64,000 bases of DNA from Amylolactobacillus amylophilus DSM 20533 = JCM 1125 (GCF_001936335.1 NZ_CP018888.1:496001-560000), one strand, 5' to 3'. Shown: positions 19,258 to 28,378, counted from the first letter of the stretch. Notes: a model not told the origin generated them from the letters alone. Translations and numbers: made by a program.

Positions 19258-19914
19258 ATGACTACTACAACTTTGGACCAACAACTTGTTTTAAATGACT
19301 TCAGTAAGGTAATGTTCGAGCGGCATTCGGTCCGGAAATTCAACCCTGACAAGAAGATTGACCGCGAGGAGTTACAGGCAATGATTAAGGAGGCCACCAC
19401 TGCTCCTTCAGCCTGCAACCTCCAATCTTGGCACTTTGTAGTTGTGGACACGCCAGAAGGCAAAGATAAAGCCAAATCCTTCATGATGAAGTTTAACTAC
19501 CCGCAGTTAGATTCATGTGCAGCAATGATCTTCGTCTTAGGCGATACACTATCGTATCAATCATACCGTGATGTTTGGAACAAAGCGGCCGAGGAAGGAC
19601 GTATTACGCCCGAGAAACGGGATGAGGTATTCAAGACATTCTTGCCGTTATACGAGAGCGCTACACCCGAATTTCTCACGATGGATGCGACAATTGATGC
19701 CAGCATGGCTGCAATGCAGCTAATGCTGGTTGCCCGTGCCCACGGCTACGATACCAATCCCATTGCAGGTTACGCAGCAGACAAAGTAGTTCAAACACTC
19801 GGACTAGATAAGACTCGCTATGTGCCAGTTGTGGCACTAGCAGTCGGTGAAGCAGCTGAAACACCCATTTCTTCCGCACGTTATACCGCAGCAGAATTAA
19901 CCGATTTTCTCTAA
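19258..19914 (+). CDS. Nitroreductase-family FMN oxidoreductase
   Basis: A 218-residue nitroreductase-fold protein. The FMN phosphate-binding RHSVRKFNPDKKI (about 23-35) and APSACNLQSWHFVVVD (about 58-73, the usual PSA.N.Q.W..) are clear, and the C-terminal half holds GYDTNPIAGY and VPVVALAVGEA, typical of the NfsB/YodC-like group. It would be a homodimeric FMN enzyme reducing nitro- or quinone compounds with NAD(P)H; the natural substrate is unknown. The ribosome site AAAGGGAG lies nine bases upstream. Single gene with its own terminator. Confidence 0.88.
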   Translation: MTTTTLDQQLVLNDFSKVMFERHSVRKFNPDKKIDREELQAMIKEATTAPSACNLQSWHFVVVDTPEGKDKAKSFMMKFNYPQLDSCAAMIFVLGDTLSYQSYRDVWNKAAEEGRITPEKRDEVFKTFLPLYESATPEFLTMDATIDASMAAMQLMLVARAHGYDTNPIAGYAADKVVQTLGLDKTRYVPVVALAVGEAAETPISSARYTAAELTDFL

Positions 19915-19956
19915 ACTTCGTTAACCTTCGATTAATCTAACTAAATAACTAAATTT

Positions 19957-19993
19957 ATCCCCATGCCTGCTTTACTCGGTATGGGGATTTTTT
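19957..19993 (+). terminator. Terminator of the nitroreductase gene
   Basis: ATCCCCAT (19957-19964) pairs with ATGGGGAT (19981-19988), and TTTTTT follows. Confidence 0.85.
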
Positions 19994-20067
19994 GTGAGGT
20001 AAAATAGGACTTTTCCACATATATTGCTATAATTAACTCGATTAGCAATATTCGAAGGAGCACTTAA

Positions 20068-21261
20068 ATGAAACAGCAACACATCGGTATTTTGGTCACC
20101 GGCGGCATCGCTGCCTACAAAGTACCTCAATTAATTCGAGACCTCATTCGTGGTGGCGCTGAAGTTCGTGTTGCCATGACCAAGTCAGCACAACAATTCG
20201 TCACCCCATTAACGCTCGCAACCGTGAGCAAAAATCCTGTTTTGACCGATGGAGTGGGCATCTCAGCCGATGCAAAACACATTGATCACGTGGAATTTGC
20301 CCACTGGCTGGACGTTGCCGTCATTGTACCCGCAACGGCAAACACGATTGCTAAACTAGCTGCAGGGCTGGCAGACAACATCGTGACGGAAACGCTCCTC
20401 GCTTTCAATGGACCAAAATTACTAGTTCCAGCGATGAATGACCAAATGTGGCTCAATAAAAGAACACAACTGAACATTGCCCGTTTAGCAGACACAGGAT
20501 TTACGCTGTTGCAGCCGGCTGAAGGAATGCTAGCTGAGGGCTATGCTGCGGTGGGCCGGTTACCCGAATTATCCGTGATTCAGCTCTTTATCAATTCGTT
20601 TAAGCAAGATAAGATTCTAACCGGAAAACGTGTATTAGTATCGGCTGGTGGAACCAGCGAGGTGATTGATCCTGTTCGCTTGCTAACTAACCGCTCCTCT
20701 GGCAAGATGGGCACATCCTTGGCCAACGCTGCTGCAGCCCTTGGAGCAGCGGTAACACTAGTTACTACGAAGGATTTGCCCACCCTACCAGCAGTAAAGA
20801 TTGACCACGTCTCCTCGGCACAAGAGATGGCAACCGCGATGGCTAATCACTTTCAACAAGCGGACATTATCATCATGGCTGCTGCCGTGGCAGATTTCCG
20901 TCCTGAACATACTAGCAATCAGAAGATAAAGAAGCAGGATAATTCGACCACATTAGATCTTCATCTAGTTCAGAACACTGACATACTAGCAAAGTTAGGG
21001 CAAAAGAAAAATGCTAGTCAATATGTCGCCGGCTTCGCAGCAGAAACTACTAATCTTGTAGCAAACGCAAAGACAAAGCTAGCACACAAAAACGCTGACC
21101 TAATCATTGCCAACAGCGTTGACAATGGGCGCGGCTTTGATCAACCAAACAATAAAGTAACATTATTAACGAACAGTAAGCAGATCGAATTAGCAGACCA
21201 AGATAAACTCACACTTGCCTTTGAAATACTGACATTTATTCAACAAGAGCAGTCTAAATAA
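20068..21261 (+). CDS. coaBC: Bifunctional phosphopantothenoylcysteine decarboxylase / phosphopantothenate-cysteine ligase
   Basis: A 397-residue enzyme of coenzyme A synthesis. The CoaC half (about 1-180) is a flavoprotein with VTGGIAAYK at the start, the active His in HIDHVEFAHW, PATANTIAKLA, and the PAMNDQMW motif typical of PPC decarboxylases. The CoaB half (about 190-397) carries VLVSAGGTSEVIDPVR, NRSSGKMG and AAAVADF. The ribosome site CGAAGGAG is well placed. Length is normal for the Dfp fusion. Single gene. Confidence 0.95.
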   Translation: MKQQHIGILVTGGIAAYKVPQLIRDLIRGGAEVRVAMTKSAQQFVTPLTLATVSKNPVLTDGVGISADAKHIDHVEFAHWLDVAVIVPATANTIAKLAAGLADNIVTETLLAFNGPKLLVPAMNDQMWLNKRTQLNIARLADTGFTLLQPAEGMLAEGYAAVGRLPELSVIQLFINSFKQDKILTGKRVLVSAGGTSEVIDPVRLLTNRSSGKMGTSLANAAAALGAAVTLVTTKDLPTLPAVKIDHVSSAQEMATAMANHFQQADIIIMAAAVADFRPEHTSNQKIKKQDNSTTLDLHLVQNTDILAKLGQKKNASQYVAGFAAETTNLVANAKTKLAHKNADLIIANSVDNGRGFDQPNNKVTLLTNSKQIELADQDKLTLAFEILTFIQQEQSK

Positions 21262-21270
21262 TTCCTCAAA

Positions 21271-21309
21271 AAAAATCCTCTCAAACTTTTAATGGTTTGA
21301 GAGGATTTT
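21271..21309. terminator. Bidirectional terminator between coaBC and the CPBP gene
   Basis: AATCCTCTCAAAC pairs with GTTTGAGAGGATT, with A- and T-runs on the two sides; it serves two convergent genes. Confidence 0.88.
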
Positions 21310-21319
21310 CTGTAAATAA

Positions 21320-21985
21320 TTAAAGGAGTACCACGGTTAACACACCATTGAATATTGCTAGCAAGACGGGTACCCAAAGACTTTGCGTTGAAAGATACGA
21401 CCACGCTAGCAAGCCCCCAATAAGTAGCTCGCTAATAAAAATTAACGGTATACTTGAAAAGTTTAGTAAGGCAAAAATCAGTGCAGAAAAGATAACTCCC
21501 ATGATGGCCTTAATCAGCGTATTTTGACGGAAAAAATAATTGAAAAAAAAGCCAGTGGTCAGAAATTGTTGTAGTGTACTTATGATGATTCCCTCGGAGA
21601 AAATAAAGAACCAAAATAATCCAGCGGAATCCCCGGCATGATATGCTGTTTGAATGCTGGTATAACCTATGCCCTGCGCCAATTGGATGTAGTTGATTAC
21701 CATTCTCACAATAAATATTAGCGTGGTAATCAATACCAGTTGACCGAAATGGTCCGATATCGGCAGTGTGGTGTCTGAACGCTCAAAGTAGCGCGATTCG
21801 CGATTAAAGCGGTAGATGTAGAAAATCAACATCATTAGGCTTAGCAACAAAAAGAGAATGCTGCCCCAAAGGCGTACCTTGCCATCAACTACTGCCAACC
21901 TTCTCGCACCGAAAATAATAAAGTATCCTATTAGGTAGATGGTTCCGCGAACCATATTACCTTCACGTGATCTTGGTGTATTCAT
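21320..21985 (-). CDS. CPBP-like integral membrane protein, probably without protease activity
   Basis: A 221-residue protein with about six to seven membrane segments. The C-terminal half matches the layout of CPBP (Abi/CAAX-protease-like) proteins, notably LAWSYLSTQSLWVPVLLAIFNGV. However, the conserved EExxxR box is SEGIIISTLQQF here, with one Glu and no Arg, and the expected His in FALLNF is absent, so the metal ligands seem lost. CPBP proteins in lactobacilli are linked to bacteriocin immunity or membrane proteolysis; a non-catalytic role is inferred. GAGGG eight bases before ATG 21985 fixes the start; an ATG at 22000 is also in frame. Confidence 0.65.
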   Translation of the reverse strand: MNTPRSREGNMVRGTIYLIGYFIIFGARRLAVVDGKVRLWGSILFLLLSLMMLIFYIYRFNRESRYFERSDTTLPISDHFGQLVLITTLIFIVRMVINYIQLAQGIGYTSIQTAYHAGDSAGLFWFFIFSEGIIISTLQQFLTTGFFFNYFFRQNTLIKAIMGVIFSALIFALLNFSSIPLIFISELLIGGLLAWSYLSTQSLWVPVLLAIFNGVLTVVLL

Positions 21986-22063
21986 GTAATCATCCCTCAT
22001 AAAGTCATGTTCGATTATACCAAAAAAAATGACTAGTTTCAGGCCAGATACTATTTTGTGCTC

Positions 22064-22426
22064 CTATTCAGTTCTAATTTGAATATTCTTAATATCTTCA
22101 AATTTAATCTGTTGGTCATTAATCACAACATTATCTTGCTGATAACCACCAACAAAGCCCACGATACTTGCAGGAATTACACCATTTACGTCAACTTGTT
22201 TCAATTGGATATCCACCTCTAGATGATTCTCAAATGCCTGGAACAACAGCATACCAACCTCTTCTGCAGTTTGAATCGGGCGACTCTTTATTACCTTATT
22301 ATTTTGCTGCTCCTCTTGTTCAATCTTTTGTGTGTGATCACTTAAATAAAAACCTGCCCATTTCTTCATACCACGATCCTGATAATTCTTAAAAAAATCG
22401 TCCAACATTCGATCAAAATCACTCAT
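22064..22426 (-). CDS. YolD-like protein, partner of the Y-family polymerase
   Basis: A 120-residue soluble protein (start ATG 22426, MSDFDRMLDDFF). It matches the YolD-like pattern by context and layout: a short protein directly after a UvrX-type polymerase, with the two reading frames overlapping by eight bases (ATGAGTGA). YolD-like proteins accompany these polymerases in many Firmicutes and are thought to assist UV-damage tolerance. The sequence ends …VINDQQIKFEDIKNIQIRTE, typical of the beta-rich C-terminus of this family. It shares the LexA-controlled promoter of the polymerase. Confidence 0.7.
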   Translation of the reverse strand: MSDFDRMLDDFFKNYQDRGMKKWAGFYLSDHTQKIEQEEQQNNKVIKSRPIQTAEEVGMLLFQAFENHLEVDIQLKQVDVNGVIPASIVGFVGGYQQDNVVINDQQIKFEDIKNIQIRTE

Positions 22427-23729
22427 AACTATTACCACCATTGTGGCCCCCGACAAGGCCGGCACGTTCTATCGCTGTACCCCCAGGTGCTAAGCTACTT
22501 AATTTAACGGCAGATTTCAAACCGAATTTCTTTCTAATCTGATCAGCCGTCCGATCCAGTTTGCTCCGTTTCTCTAACTGCTGCGGTTGCACAAACAGAT
22601 TTAATTGACTTACTTGTTCTGGAATCAGGTCACCATAGTCCACTCCAATATTTCGTACAATTTCCCCATGCCAATTACTCCGAAAAAGGGCTAGTAGCTC
22701 CTCAACTAACTCCTTATTGTCATTTGTATAACTAATTTTTTGTTGCTTACGAAAACCCGAACGCTTCTTACCCGTACTACTTTTGTATGAAAAACCAATC
22801 CACAAGCTGACGAGACCCGTTTGTAATTTGCGACTTCTAATTCTGGCGGCGACCTGTTCGCCAATTTCCCTAATCACGATTTCAATCTCACGTTGCACCA
22901 AGTAGTCTCGTGGTAAAACCTGTGAATTACCATAGCTTCTTGCTTGCGGAATATATTTATCCCGAATTAAACTCCGATCAACCCCCCAACTCATTGCAAA
23001 AAGCTGTTCACCGATTATGCCAAATTCGTTCTTCAGTTTGACCGGATCAGTGTGTGCCAACTCGTACATATTGTGAATACCAATTCTCTCAAGGTGGGCT
23101 GCAGTTCGTTTATTGATTCCCCAAACATCCGTTAAATCAGAAATTTGCCAGATTGTATCTGCCACCTCCACATAATGCCAGAAGGCGATCATTGTTGCCC
23201 TTTTCTTTGCATCGATGTCCAGTGCAAATTTCGCCAAAAGCGGGTTCTCTCCGATACCTACAGTCGTGTAAATACCGAGCTGATTACGAATATCTAATTG
23301 AATCTTCCGCGCCACCTCAAACGGGTCCTTACCAAACAACTGGTATGAGTTGGTCATGTCTAAGATACTCTCATCAATCGAGTAGACGTGCAGGTCCTCG
23401 TCAGCCACATATTTCCGAAATATCTCAATAATCTCCATGCTCTTCTGGATGTAAAGGTTCATGTGGGGCTCGACGTAAATTAGGTCTGGCGCCTCCTCCT
23501 TGGTTGGCAAGTTGCGCTGTCTCATCACATTCTTGATTCCGTATTTCTTCTTCGCCATCGGCGAGGCAGCTAGGACGAGGCCGCCATTAGTATTCTTCTG
23601 GGTCGACATGACTACCAATTTGGTCTTCAACGGATTCAACCCCAAGGCCACGCTCTCGACACTGGCATAGAATGATTTATTATCAATCATGAAGATTAGG
23701 CGTTTAGGCTCATAACGATAATCATACAA
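22419..23729 (-). CDS. Y-family DNA polymerase (UvrX/UmuC-like), SOS-controlled
   Basis: A 436-residue translesion polymerase. Catalytic motifs are FMIDNKSFYASVESV, with the first metal Asp, and YSIDESILDM, with the Asp-Glu pair. Helix-hairpin-helix elements (DVWGINKRTAAHLERIGI) and a C-terminal little-finger domain with GTAIERAGLVGGHNGG complete it. The start is probably TTG at 23729, seven bases after AGGGG and giving LYDYRYEPKRLIFMIDNK as in homologs; a further TTG at 23753 lies inside the LexA box and is unlikely. A perfect Gram-positive LexA box sits 18 bases upstream. It is first in an operon with the YolD-like gene. Confidence 0.92.
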   Translation of the reverse strand: MYDYRYEPKRLIFMIDNKSFYASVESVALGLNPLKTKLVVMSTQKNTNGGLVLAASPMAKKKYGIKNVMRQRNLPTKEEAPDLIYVEPHMNLYIQKSMEIIEIFRKYVADEDLHVYSIDESILDMTNSYQLFGKDPFEVARKIQLDIRNQLGIYTTVGIGENPLLAKFALDIDAKKRATMIAFWHYVEVADTIWQISDLTDVWGINKRTAAHLERIGIHNMYELAHTDPVKLKNEFGIIGEQLFAMSWGVDRSLIRDKYIPQARSYGNSQVLPRDYLVQREIEIVIREIGEQVAARIRSRKLQTGLVSLWIGFSYKSSTGKKRSGFRKQQKISYTNDNKELVEELLALFRSNWHGEIVRNIGVDYGDLIPEQVSQLNLFVQPQQLEKRSKLDRTADQIRKKFGLKSAVKLSSLAPGGTAIERAGLVGGHNGGNSYE

Positions 23730-23746
23730 ATTATCACCCCTTTTCG

Positions 23747-23760
23747 CGAACAAGTGTTCG
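23747..23760. promoter_or_regulatory. LexA (DinR) box
   Basis: CGAACAAGTGTTCG is an exact match to the Firmicute LexA operator CGAAC-N4-GTTCG, directly upstream of the polymerase ribosome site. The polymerase/YolD operon is therefore expected to be induced by DNA damage. Confidence 0.92.
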
Positions 23761-23835
23761 TATTTGCTATATCAAAATTACATTATTTTAGCAAAAATAG
23801 CAAGTGCAAAATATTTGAATCCCGGTAAAATAGCT

Positions 23836-23854
23836 CCTACAATATATATGTAGG
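23836..23854. promoter_or_regulatory. Inverted repeat upstream of hsp20
   Basis: CCTACAATATATATGTAGG has 6-bp arms and lies 24 bases before the hsp20 ATG, in or next to its promoter. It matches neither CIRCE nor the CtsR site, so the regulator is unknown. An mRNA hairpin is the alternative. Confidence 0.35.
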
Positions 23855-23877
23855 TTGAAAGAAAGGAAGTTTTCAAT

Positions 23878-24324
23878 ATGGCAAATGAATTAATGCATCG
23901 TAGTAATAGAAATCCATTGGATCGGTTTAATGATTGGTTTAACGATGACTTCTTCGGTTTCCCTAGAGACGACTTTGCTAATGTATCATTAGCAAATATT
24001 ATGCAATCAGACATCGCTGAAACCGACAAGGAGTACGTAGTCAAGATTGACATGCCAGGAATGCAAAAGGATAAGATTAATTTAAATTACCAAAACGGCG
24101 TTCTTAGTGTTTCTGGTTCTCGTGAGTCATTCTCAGATTTGAGTGATAAAGATGGGAACATCATTCACAACGAGCGTTCGATTGGCCATGTATCAAGGCA
24201 ATTCCGCCTTCCAGACGTAGAAAAGTCAGCTATCTCTGCTAAATACGAGGGTGGCGTTTTGACCGTCACATTACCAAAAGCAACTGAGAAATCTGATGAC
24301 GCAAATCAGATTAAGATTGATTAA
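23878..24324 (+). CDS. hsp20: Small heat shock protein, Hsp20/alpha-crystallin family
   Basis: A 148-residue ATP-independent chaperone. The N-terminal arm has NPLDRFNDWFNDDFFGFPRDDF, followed by the alpha-crystallin domain (about 42-135: DIAETDKEYVVKIDMPGMQKDKINLNYQNGVLSVSG … YEGGVLTVTLPK) with the A-x-x-x-x-G-V-L motif. It would hold unfolding proteins during heat or acid stress. GAAAGGAAG is well placed. Single gene between an upstream inverted repeat and a strong terminator. Confidence 0.95.
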   Translation: MANELMHRSNRNPLDRFNDWFNDDFFGFPRDDFANVSLANIMQSDIAETDKEYVVKIDMPGMQKDKINLNYQNGVLSVSGSRESFSDLSDKDGNIIHNERSIGHVSRQFRLPDVEKSAISAKYEGGVLTVTLPKATEKSDDANQIKID

Positions 24325-24361
24325 CAGAGCATTAACACATAGTTAGCTGGTAAGTAATACT

Positions 24362-24391
24362 AAGGGTGGGTTCTTCTGAACCCACCCTTTT
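24362..24391 (+). terminator. Terminator of hsp20
   Basis: AAGGGTGGGTTC-TTCT-GAACCCACCCTT followed by TTTA; a 12-bp perfect stem. Confidence 0.92.
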
Positions 24392-24468
24392 TATATTCTG
24401 TAGTTGCCAAATGTTTTTCTAAAAATGCTATAATCAAACTCAACGAATGAAATCAAAGGATTACATTA

Positions 24469-27144
24469 ATGCAAACAGCTAGTTTGGTACAAAAAATTCA
24501 AGCTTCATTACTCAATATATTCGTAGGCTTAATAGCAGTTCTAGCAATTGCCTATAATTCACTTTACCCAGCGACACCCACCGCAATCACCTTTCGGGGC
24601 TCGCGTTACCTCTTTGTGTTGGAGTTTGCAATAATCCTAGGAATTTCCTTTATCCTCGGCTCCCGCCATGAGACTCTATTGTCCCAGGTTAAAAACAAGC
24701 AATACTATTACCGTATCCTACTCTTTTTCCTCACTTACAGTGTATTTACATTCATCATTCACCTCAGCCTAGTTAGCTCCGCCCTTTCGCTTGCCAAATT
24801 AAGCACCGCTTTTAACTTTGTCTGGAAGATAAACAATCCCACCTTCATCCTTTTCTGGCTCGCGCTGCTTAGTCCCCTCTTTACCAAGTGGTTCCTGACC
24901 TTAACCAAGAATAAACGTTGGCTATTAATTGGTATTAACCTGCTGTTACTGCTTTTAGGCCTTGTAATTATTGACCGCACAAACCGACTTAATCTCCTTT
25001 ATCTAGTGGCGATCTTTGGCGTGCTGTTCAGCTTCAGTCTAGGAATTATCGTTAGACTACCTCATTTACTCAAAGACCTAGAAGCCCAGTTATCCTTGCC
25101 TTTAATTGCGGGAATCCTAATTGTCGGCTCGCTCAACTTTGAAATTAACACAATCTGGTGGAACACCGGCATGGTCGCAGCAACTAACCTACTTGGAATT
25201 ACTAATCCCAGCGCCCTCCTCATCATCCGAATTTTGCTCACCTTCATACTGATTACGACCATCGAGTGGATCAGACAACACCGACTGACGCGACCACATC
25301 TTTTTGCTGCGTCAATTGTTATTCCCAGCTCCTACTTTATTATCCAAGCCTCCAACTATTCATTTAGACTGAGCACGATGGTAACCGGTCCAGGCTCACT
25401 GTGGTTGAGTTTGATTAATCTGACATTTCTACTGGCGATTTACATGATCGTCGTGGCAATTGTGAAACGTGTCTATTTGGCCCTTGGTATCTACAGCCTC
25501 ATCGTGATTCTTGTAGCTTACGCGAATATGCAAAAGGTACTACTACGAAATGAACCGATCACCCCACTAGATTTAAAAAATATTGTTATTCTTCCAGAAT
25601 TGATTAGCATGATTAACGCTACCTACCTAGTGGGCGTCATCTTAGGTCTCGTCCTTTTATTAGGGTTCATTTGGCTTATCCAGAAACGCTTTAACCTCCA
25701 ATTACACGCTAAATTACCAGTACGACTAGGGCTAATTATCGTCAGCGTCAGCTACCTTGTTTTCTGGGTCAATTTCCTACCAACTCAAACTGTAAGCTGG
25801 AACACTACCGGTACGCATGTCGCCAAGAATCCGGCAATGCGTGCCGCACATTACAGCACCCTCTCCATGATTGTGCCAATCGGGCATTACAGAACCAATG
25901 GCACCCTGGTTGGTTTTGCCAGCATGCTGAAAGTCACTGCAATGGAACAGCCACACGGTTACAGCAAGAGCAAGATGGAACAGCTAGCGTACAAATATAC
26001 TAAAGTTGCTCAATCCCTCAACCAAACACGTAAGAATAAGATAAACGACCAAACTATTATTTATATTCTCAGTGAGTCGCTCGCAAATCCAGCACGTATT
26101 CCTGGTGTTCAATTAACCAGTAACCCACTGCCAAATATCACAAACTACCAAGCCAATAATCACGGTGGGCTCTTCTTCTCGAATGGATACGGCGGCGGGA
26201 CTGCCAACATTGAGTTCGAGGCTATTACTGGTCTTTCGATGAATAATTTCTCGCCCTCGATGTCTATTCCATATTCCTTTCTCGTCCCTCAGCTGGATTT
26301 CTTCCCAACAATTATCAATTCTTTTGACGAACGAATCGCCATCCATCCTTTCACGACCCAAACCTATGAGCGTAACAAAGCGTTCAAGAAATTGGGTTTC
26401 CAGCGTTTCTACGCACAAACAGCCGGAACCGACCCTCTGAAATACTCAGCTAAAATTGGCAATAACCCATATGTCAGTGACGCTGCCTCGTATAAGAATG
26501 TCTTGGCAATACTCCGCCAGAACAACAAGAATAAAATTATTCAGTTGTCCACAATGCAGAACCACGTGCCCTACCTGAGCAATTACTATGACAGTAAAAT
26601 AAAGCTGGATACTAATCTTTCCGCAAGTTCAGTGGCAAGTCTAGAGACATACACAAAAGGAGTCAACATTACGGACAAGGAGACTGCGAATTTCATCCAG
26701 GAACTGAATCAGCTACCGCAAAAGGTGACTGTCGTCTTATATGGCGATCATTTACCAGGTATCTATAACTGGCAGAAGAATAATGAACAACAACACGCTA
26801 AGTACGACAACGTTCTGCATCAGTCCGATTACTTTATCTACTCCAATTTCCAAGAAAAGAATGTCGGTAAAGCCGTAGTCTCACCGAACATGCTTAACCC
26901 ACTTCTTTTCGCAAAAACTGACGCAAAAGTCTCGCCTTTCTATGGGTTAATGACCAAGATTGCCCTAAAGACTCCGGCCGCTGAATTAGGTAAGTATATG
27001 GCTGATTCGGGCAAATATATTACACAATCTAAGTTAACGAAAGCTCAACGTAAAATTTTGGCCGACTATAACATGGTAATGTACGATCTTACTGCCGGTA
27101 AAAAATACCTGAACGGTACTAATTTTTACGCCATTCCACATTAA
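24469..27144 (+). CDS. Large LTA-synthase-type sulfatase with extended membrane domain (891 aa)
   Basis: An integral membrane phosphoglycerol transferase-like enzyme. The first ~470 residues hold about 13 hydrophobic segments, far more than the five of LtaS. The outer catalytic domain (about 515-840) has IIYILSESLANP (metal Glu), NGYGGGTANIEFEAITG (Thr nucleophile) and VVLYGDHLPG (Asp-His metal ligands). The family adds glycerophosphate or similar groups from phosphatidylglycerol to teichoic acids or glycans. A region before the domain (RNEPITPLDLKN) matches the usual LtaS hinge. Another family member starts at 28922; the two are not close copies. The precise acceptor is unknown. Confidence 0.85.
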   Translation: MQTASLVQKIQASLLNIFVGLIAVLAIAYNSLYPATPTAITFRGSRYLFVLEFAIILGISFILGSRHETLLSQVKNKQYYYRILLFFLTYSVFTFIIHLSLVSSALSLAKLSTAFNFVWKINNPTFILFWLALLSPLFTKWFLTLTKNKRWLLIGINLLLLLLGLVIIDRTNRLNLLYLVAIFGVLFSFSLGIIVRLPHLLKDLEAQLSLPLIAGILIVGSLNFEINTIWWNTGMVAATNLLGITNPSALLIIRILLTFILITTIEWIRQHRLTRPHLFAASIVIPSSYFIIQASNYSFRLSTMVTGPGSLWLSLINLTFLLAIYMIVVAIVKRVYLALGIYSLIVILVAYANMQKVLLRNEPITPLDLKNIVILPELISMINATYLVGVILGLVLLLGFIWLIQKRFNLQLHAKLPVRLGLIIVSVSYLVFWVNFLPTQTVSWNTTGTHVAKNPAMRAAHYSTLSMIVPIGHYRTNGTLVGFASMLKVTAMEQPHGYSKSKMEQLAYKYTKVAQSLNQTRKNKINDQTIIYILSESLANPARIPGVQLTSNPLPNITNYQANNHGGLFFSNGYGGGTANIEFEAITGLSMNNFSPSMSIPYSFLVPQLDFFPTIINSFDERIAIHPFTTQTYERNKAFKKLGFQRFYAQTAGTDPLKYSAKIGNNPYVSDAASYKNVLAILRQNNKNKIIQLSTMQNHVPYLSNYYDSKIKLDTNLSASSVASLETYTKGVNITDKETANFIQELNQLPQKVTVVLYGDHLPGIYNWQKNNEQQHAKYDNVLHQSDYFIYSNFQEKNVGKAVVSPNMLNPLLFAKTDAKVSPFYGLMTKIALKTPAAELGKYMADSGKYITQSKLTKAQRKILADYNMVMYDLTAGKKYLNGTNFYAIPH

Positions 27145-27147
27145 AAC

Positions 27148-27185
27148 CAAAAAAGTCTGTGCTCATTATTCAGCACAGACTTTTT
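27148..27185. terminator. Bidirectional terminator
   Basis: AAAAAAGTCTGTGCT pairs with AGCACAGACTTTTT across eight bases; it serves the convergent sulfatase and HD genes. Confidence 0.9.
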
Positions 27186-27845
27186 CTATTTCTCTCCACG
27201 ATATTCTGCTTCGTACTCACTCACGAATTCTTGCATTAATTTGGTTCGGCTACGTGCAATCCTCTTCGCTGCCTTCGTATTCATTAGCTTTTCAAGCTTA
27301 AATAATTTCTCATAGAAATGATTAATGATGGTTGTATCTTCACGGTAGTTATCCTGCGTAAGCTCTTCCCGCGGTTCTAGAGTGCTGTCATAATCAGCAA
27401 TGCCATGTACGACACCGTACCTAATTGCACGAAAGACCCCAATTGCCCCAATGGCATCTAGCCGATCTGCATCCTGAACTATTTGCCCTTCAAGCGATAA
27501 TTTATGGGTCTCAGCCAGATTATGCGCGAAGGACATCTGATCAATTATTTGAAAAATATCGTTGATCGTATCTGAGCTAATCTCAAATTGTTGCACAAGT
27601 ATGTGGCGCAGATTAGCTTTCTCTGCCGTAACGTCCTGTACCAACTTTTCATCGTAAAAATCATGGAGATAGCAAGCAAGTAAAACCTTGAAATCATCCG
27701 CCTTCTTCTCTTTGTCCAGTAAGTACTGTGCATTACGGACTACTCGCCGGACGTGTTCGTAATCATGACCAGATTGATCGGATTCCATCTTACGTCTAAC
27801 GAGCATTGCTACCTGCTGAACTTGTGTTTTTTCAATTTGATCCAA
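27186..27845 (-). CDS. HD-domain phosphohydrolase (YpgQ/YedJ-like)
   Basis: A 219-residue cytosolic protein with metal-binding HD-domain motifs SGHDYEHVRRVV (first His-Asp), LLACYLHDFYDEK (central HD), and IVQDADRLDAIGAIGVFRA (last Asp). The fold matches YpgQ/YedJ-like enzymes, which act on nucleotides such as (d)NTPs; the substrate is not known here. The start is most likely TTG 27845, nine bases after AAGGAG and directly behind the stop of the DUF805 gene. A longer frame would overlap that gene by 95 bases without a ribosome site. Second gene of a DUF805-HD operon. Confidence 0.8.
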   Translation of the reverse strand: MDQIEKTQVQQVAMLVRRKMESDQSGHDYEHVRRVVRNAQYLLDKEKKADDFKVLLACYLHDFYDEKLVQDVTAEKANLRHILVQQFEISSDTINDIFQIIDQMSFAHNLAETHKLSLEGQIVQDADRLDAIGAIGVFRAIRYGVVHGIADYDSTLEPREELTQDNYREDTTIINHFYEKLFKLEKLMNTKAAKRIARSRTKLMQEFVSEYEAEYRGEK

Positions 27846-27846
27846 C

Positions 27847-28317
27847 TTATTTCGCTCCTTCTCGTGACGGTGAAAACTCCCGTTCATCACCAACATTTGT
27901 TGTATCCGTCTCTTCACCGTAAACATTCTGATGATATTCACTCGGATACATTGACAAAATTAGTATTATTATCCAGCCAATCAATGGAATAAAGTGTAGT
28001 AACAGATACCATGCCGATTTATCCATGTCATGCAACCTTCTAACCTGTAAGCCCAGACTAATTATTTTGGCGAGAGCCTGAATTAAGGCGCTATAGCCAA
28101 TCAAGCGTGCAAAAATGACAATCCGCATAAAATCAGTTGCGTCAGCCAACTTTCCTGTGTATTGGCTGTAGATTAAGCTAATTAAAATACTCATGCACAC
28201 TAAAACGAGTCCCTGCGGCCACCAATAATCTCGTCTTGCAGTTCTACCATCAAGCATGAACATATTTTTGACAAAACGTCCAAGGGACGCTCTAATGGAG
28301 AAAGTAGCTGGTTTCAT
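27847..28317 (-). CDS. DUF805 membrane protein
   Basis: A 156-residue protein with about four membrane segments. DUF805 signatures are GRTARRDYWWPQGLVLV near the N-terminus, LGLQVRRLHDMDKSAWYLLLHFIPLIGWIIILIL in the second half, and a charged C-terminus. The function of DUF805 proteins is unknown. AAGGAAAA precedes the ATG. Its stop is followed at once by the start of the HD-domain gene. Confidence 0.82.
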   Translation of the reverse strand: MKPATFSIRASLGRFVKNMFMLDGRTARRDYWWPQGLVLVCMSILISLIYSQYTGKLADATDFMRIVIFARLIGYSALIQALAKIISLGLQVRRLHDMDKSAWYLLLHFIPLIGWIIILILSMYPSEYHQNVYGEETDTTNVGDEREFSPSREGAK

Positions 28318-28378
28318 GAATATTTTCCTTGTCTATATTTAATTATAATGCAAACCATAGCATTCACCAACTTAAAGC

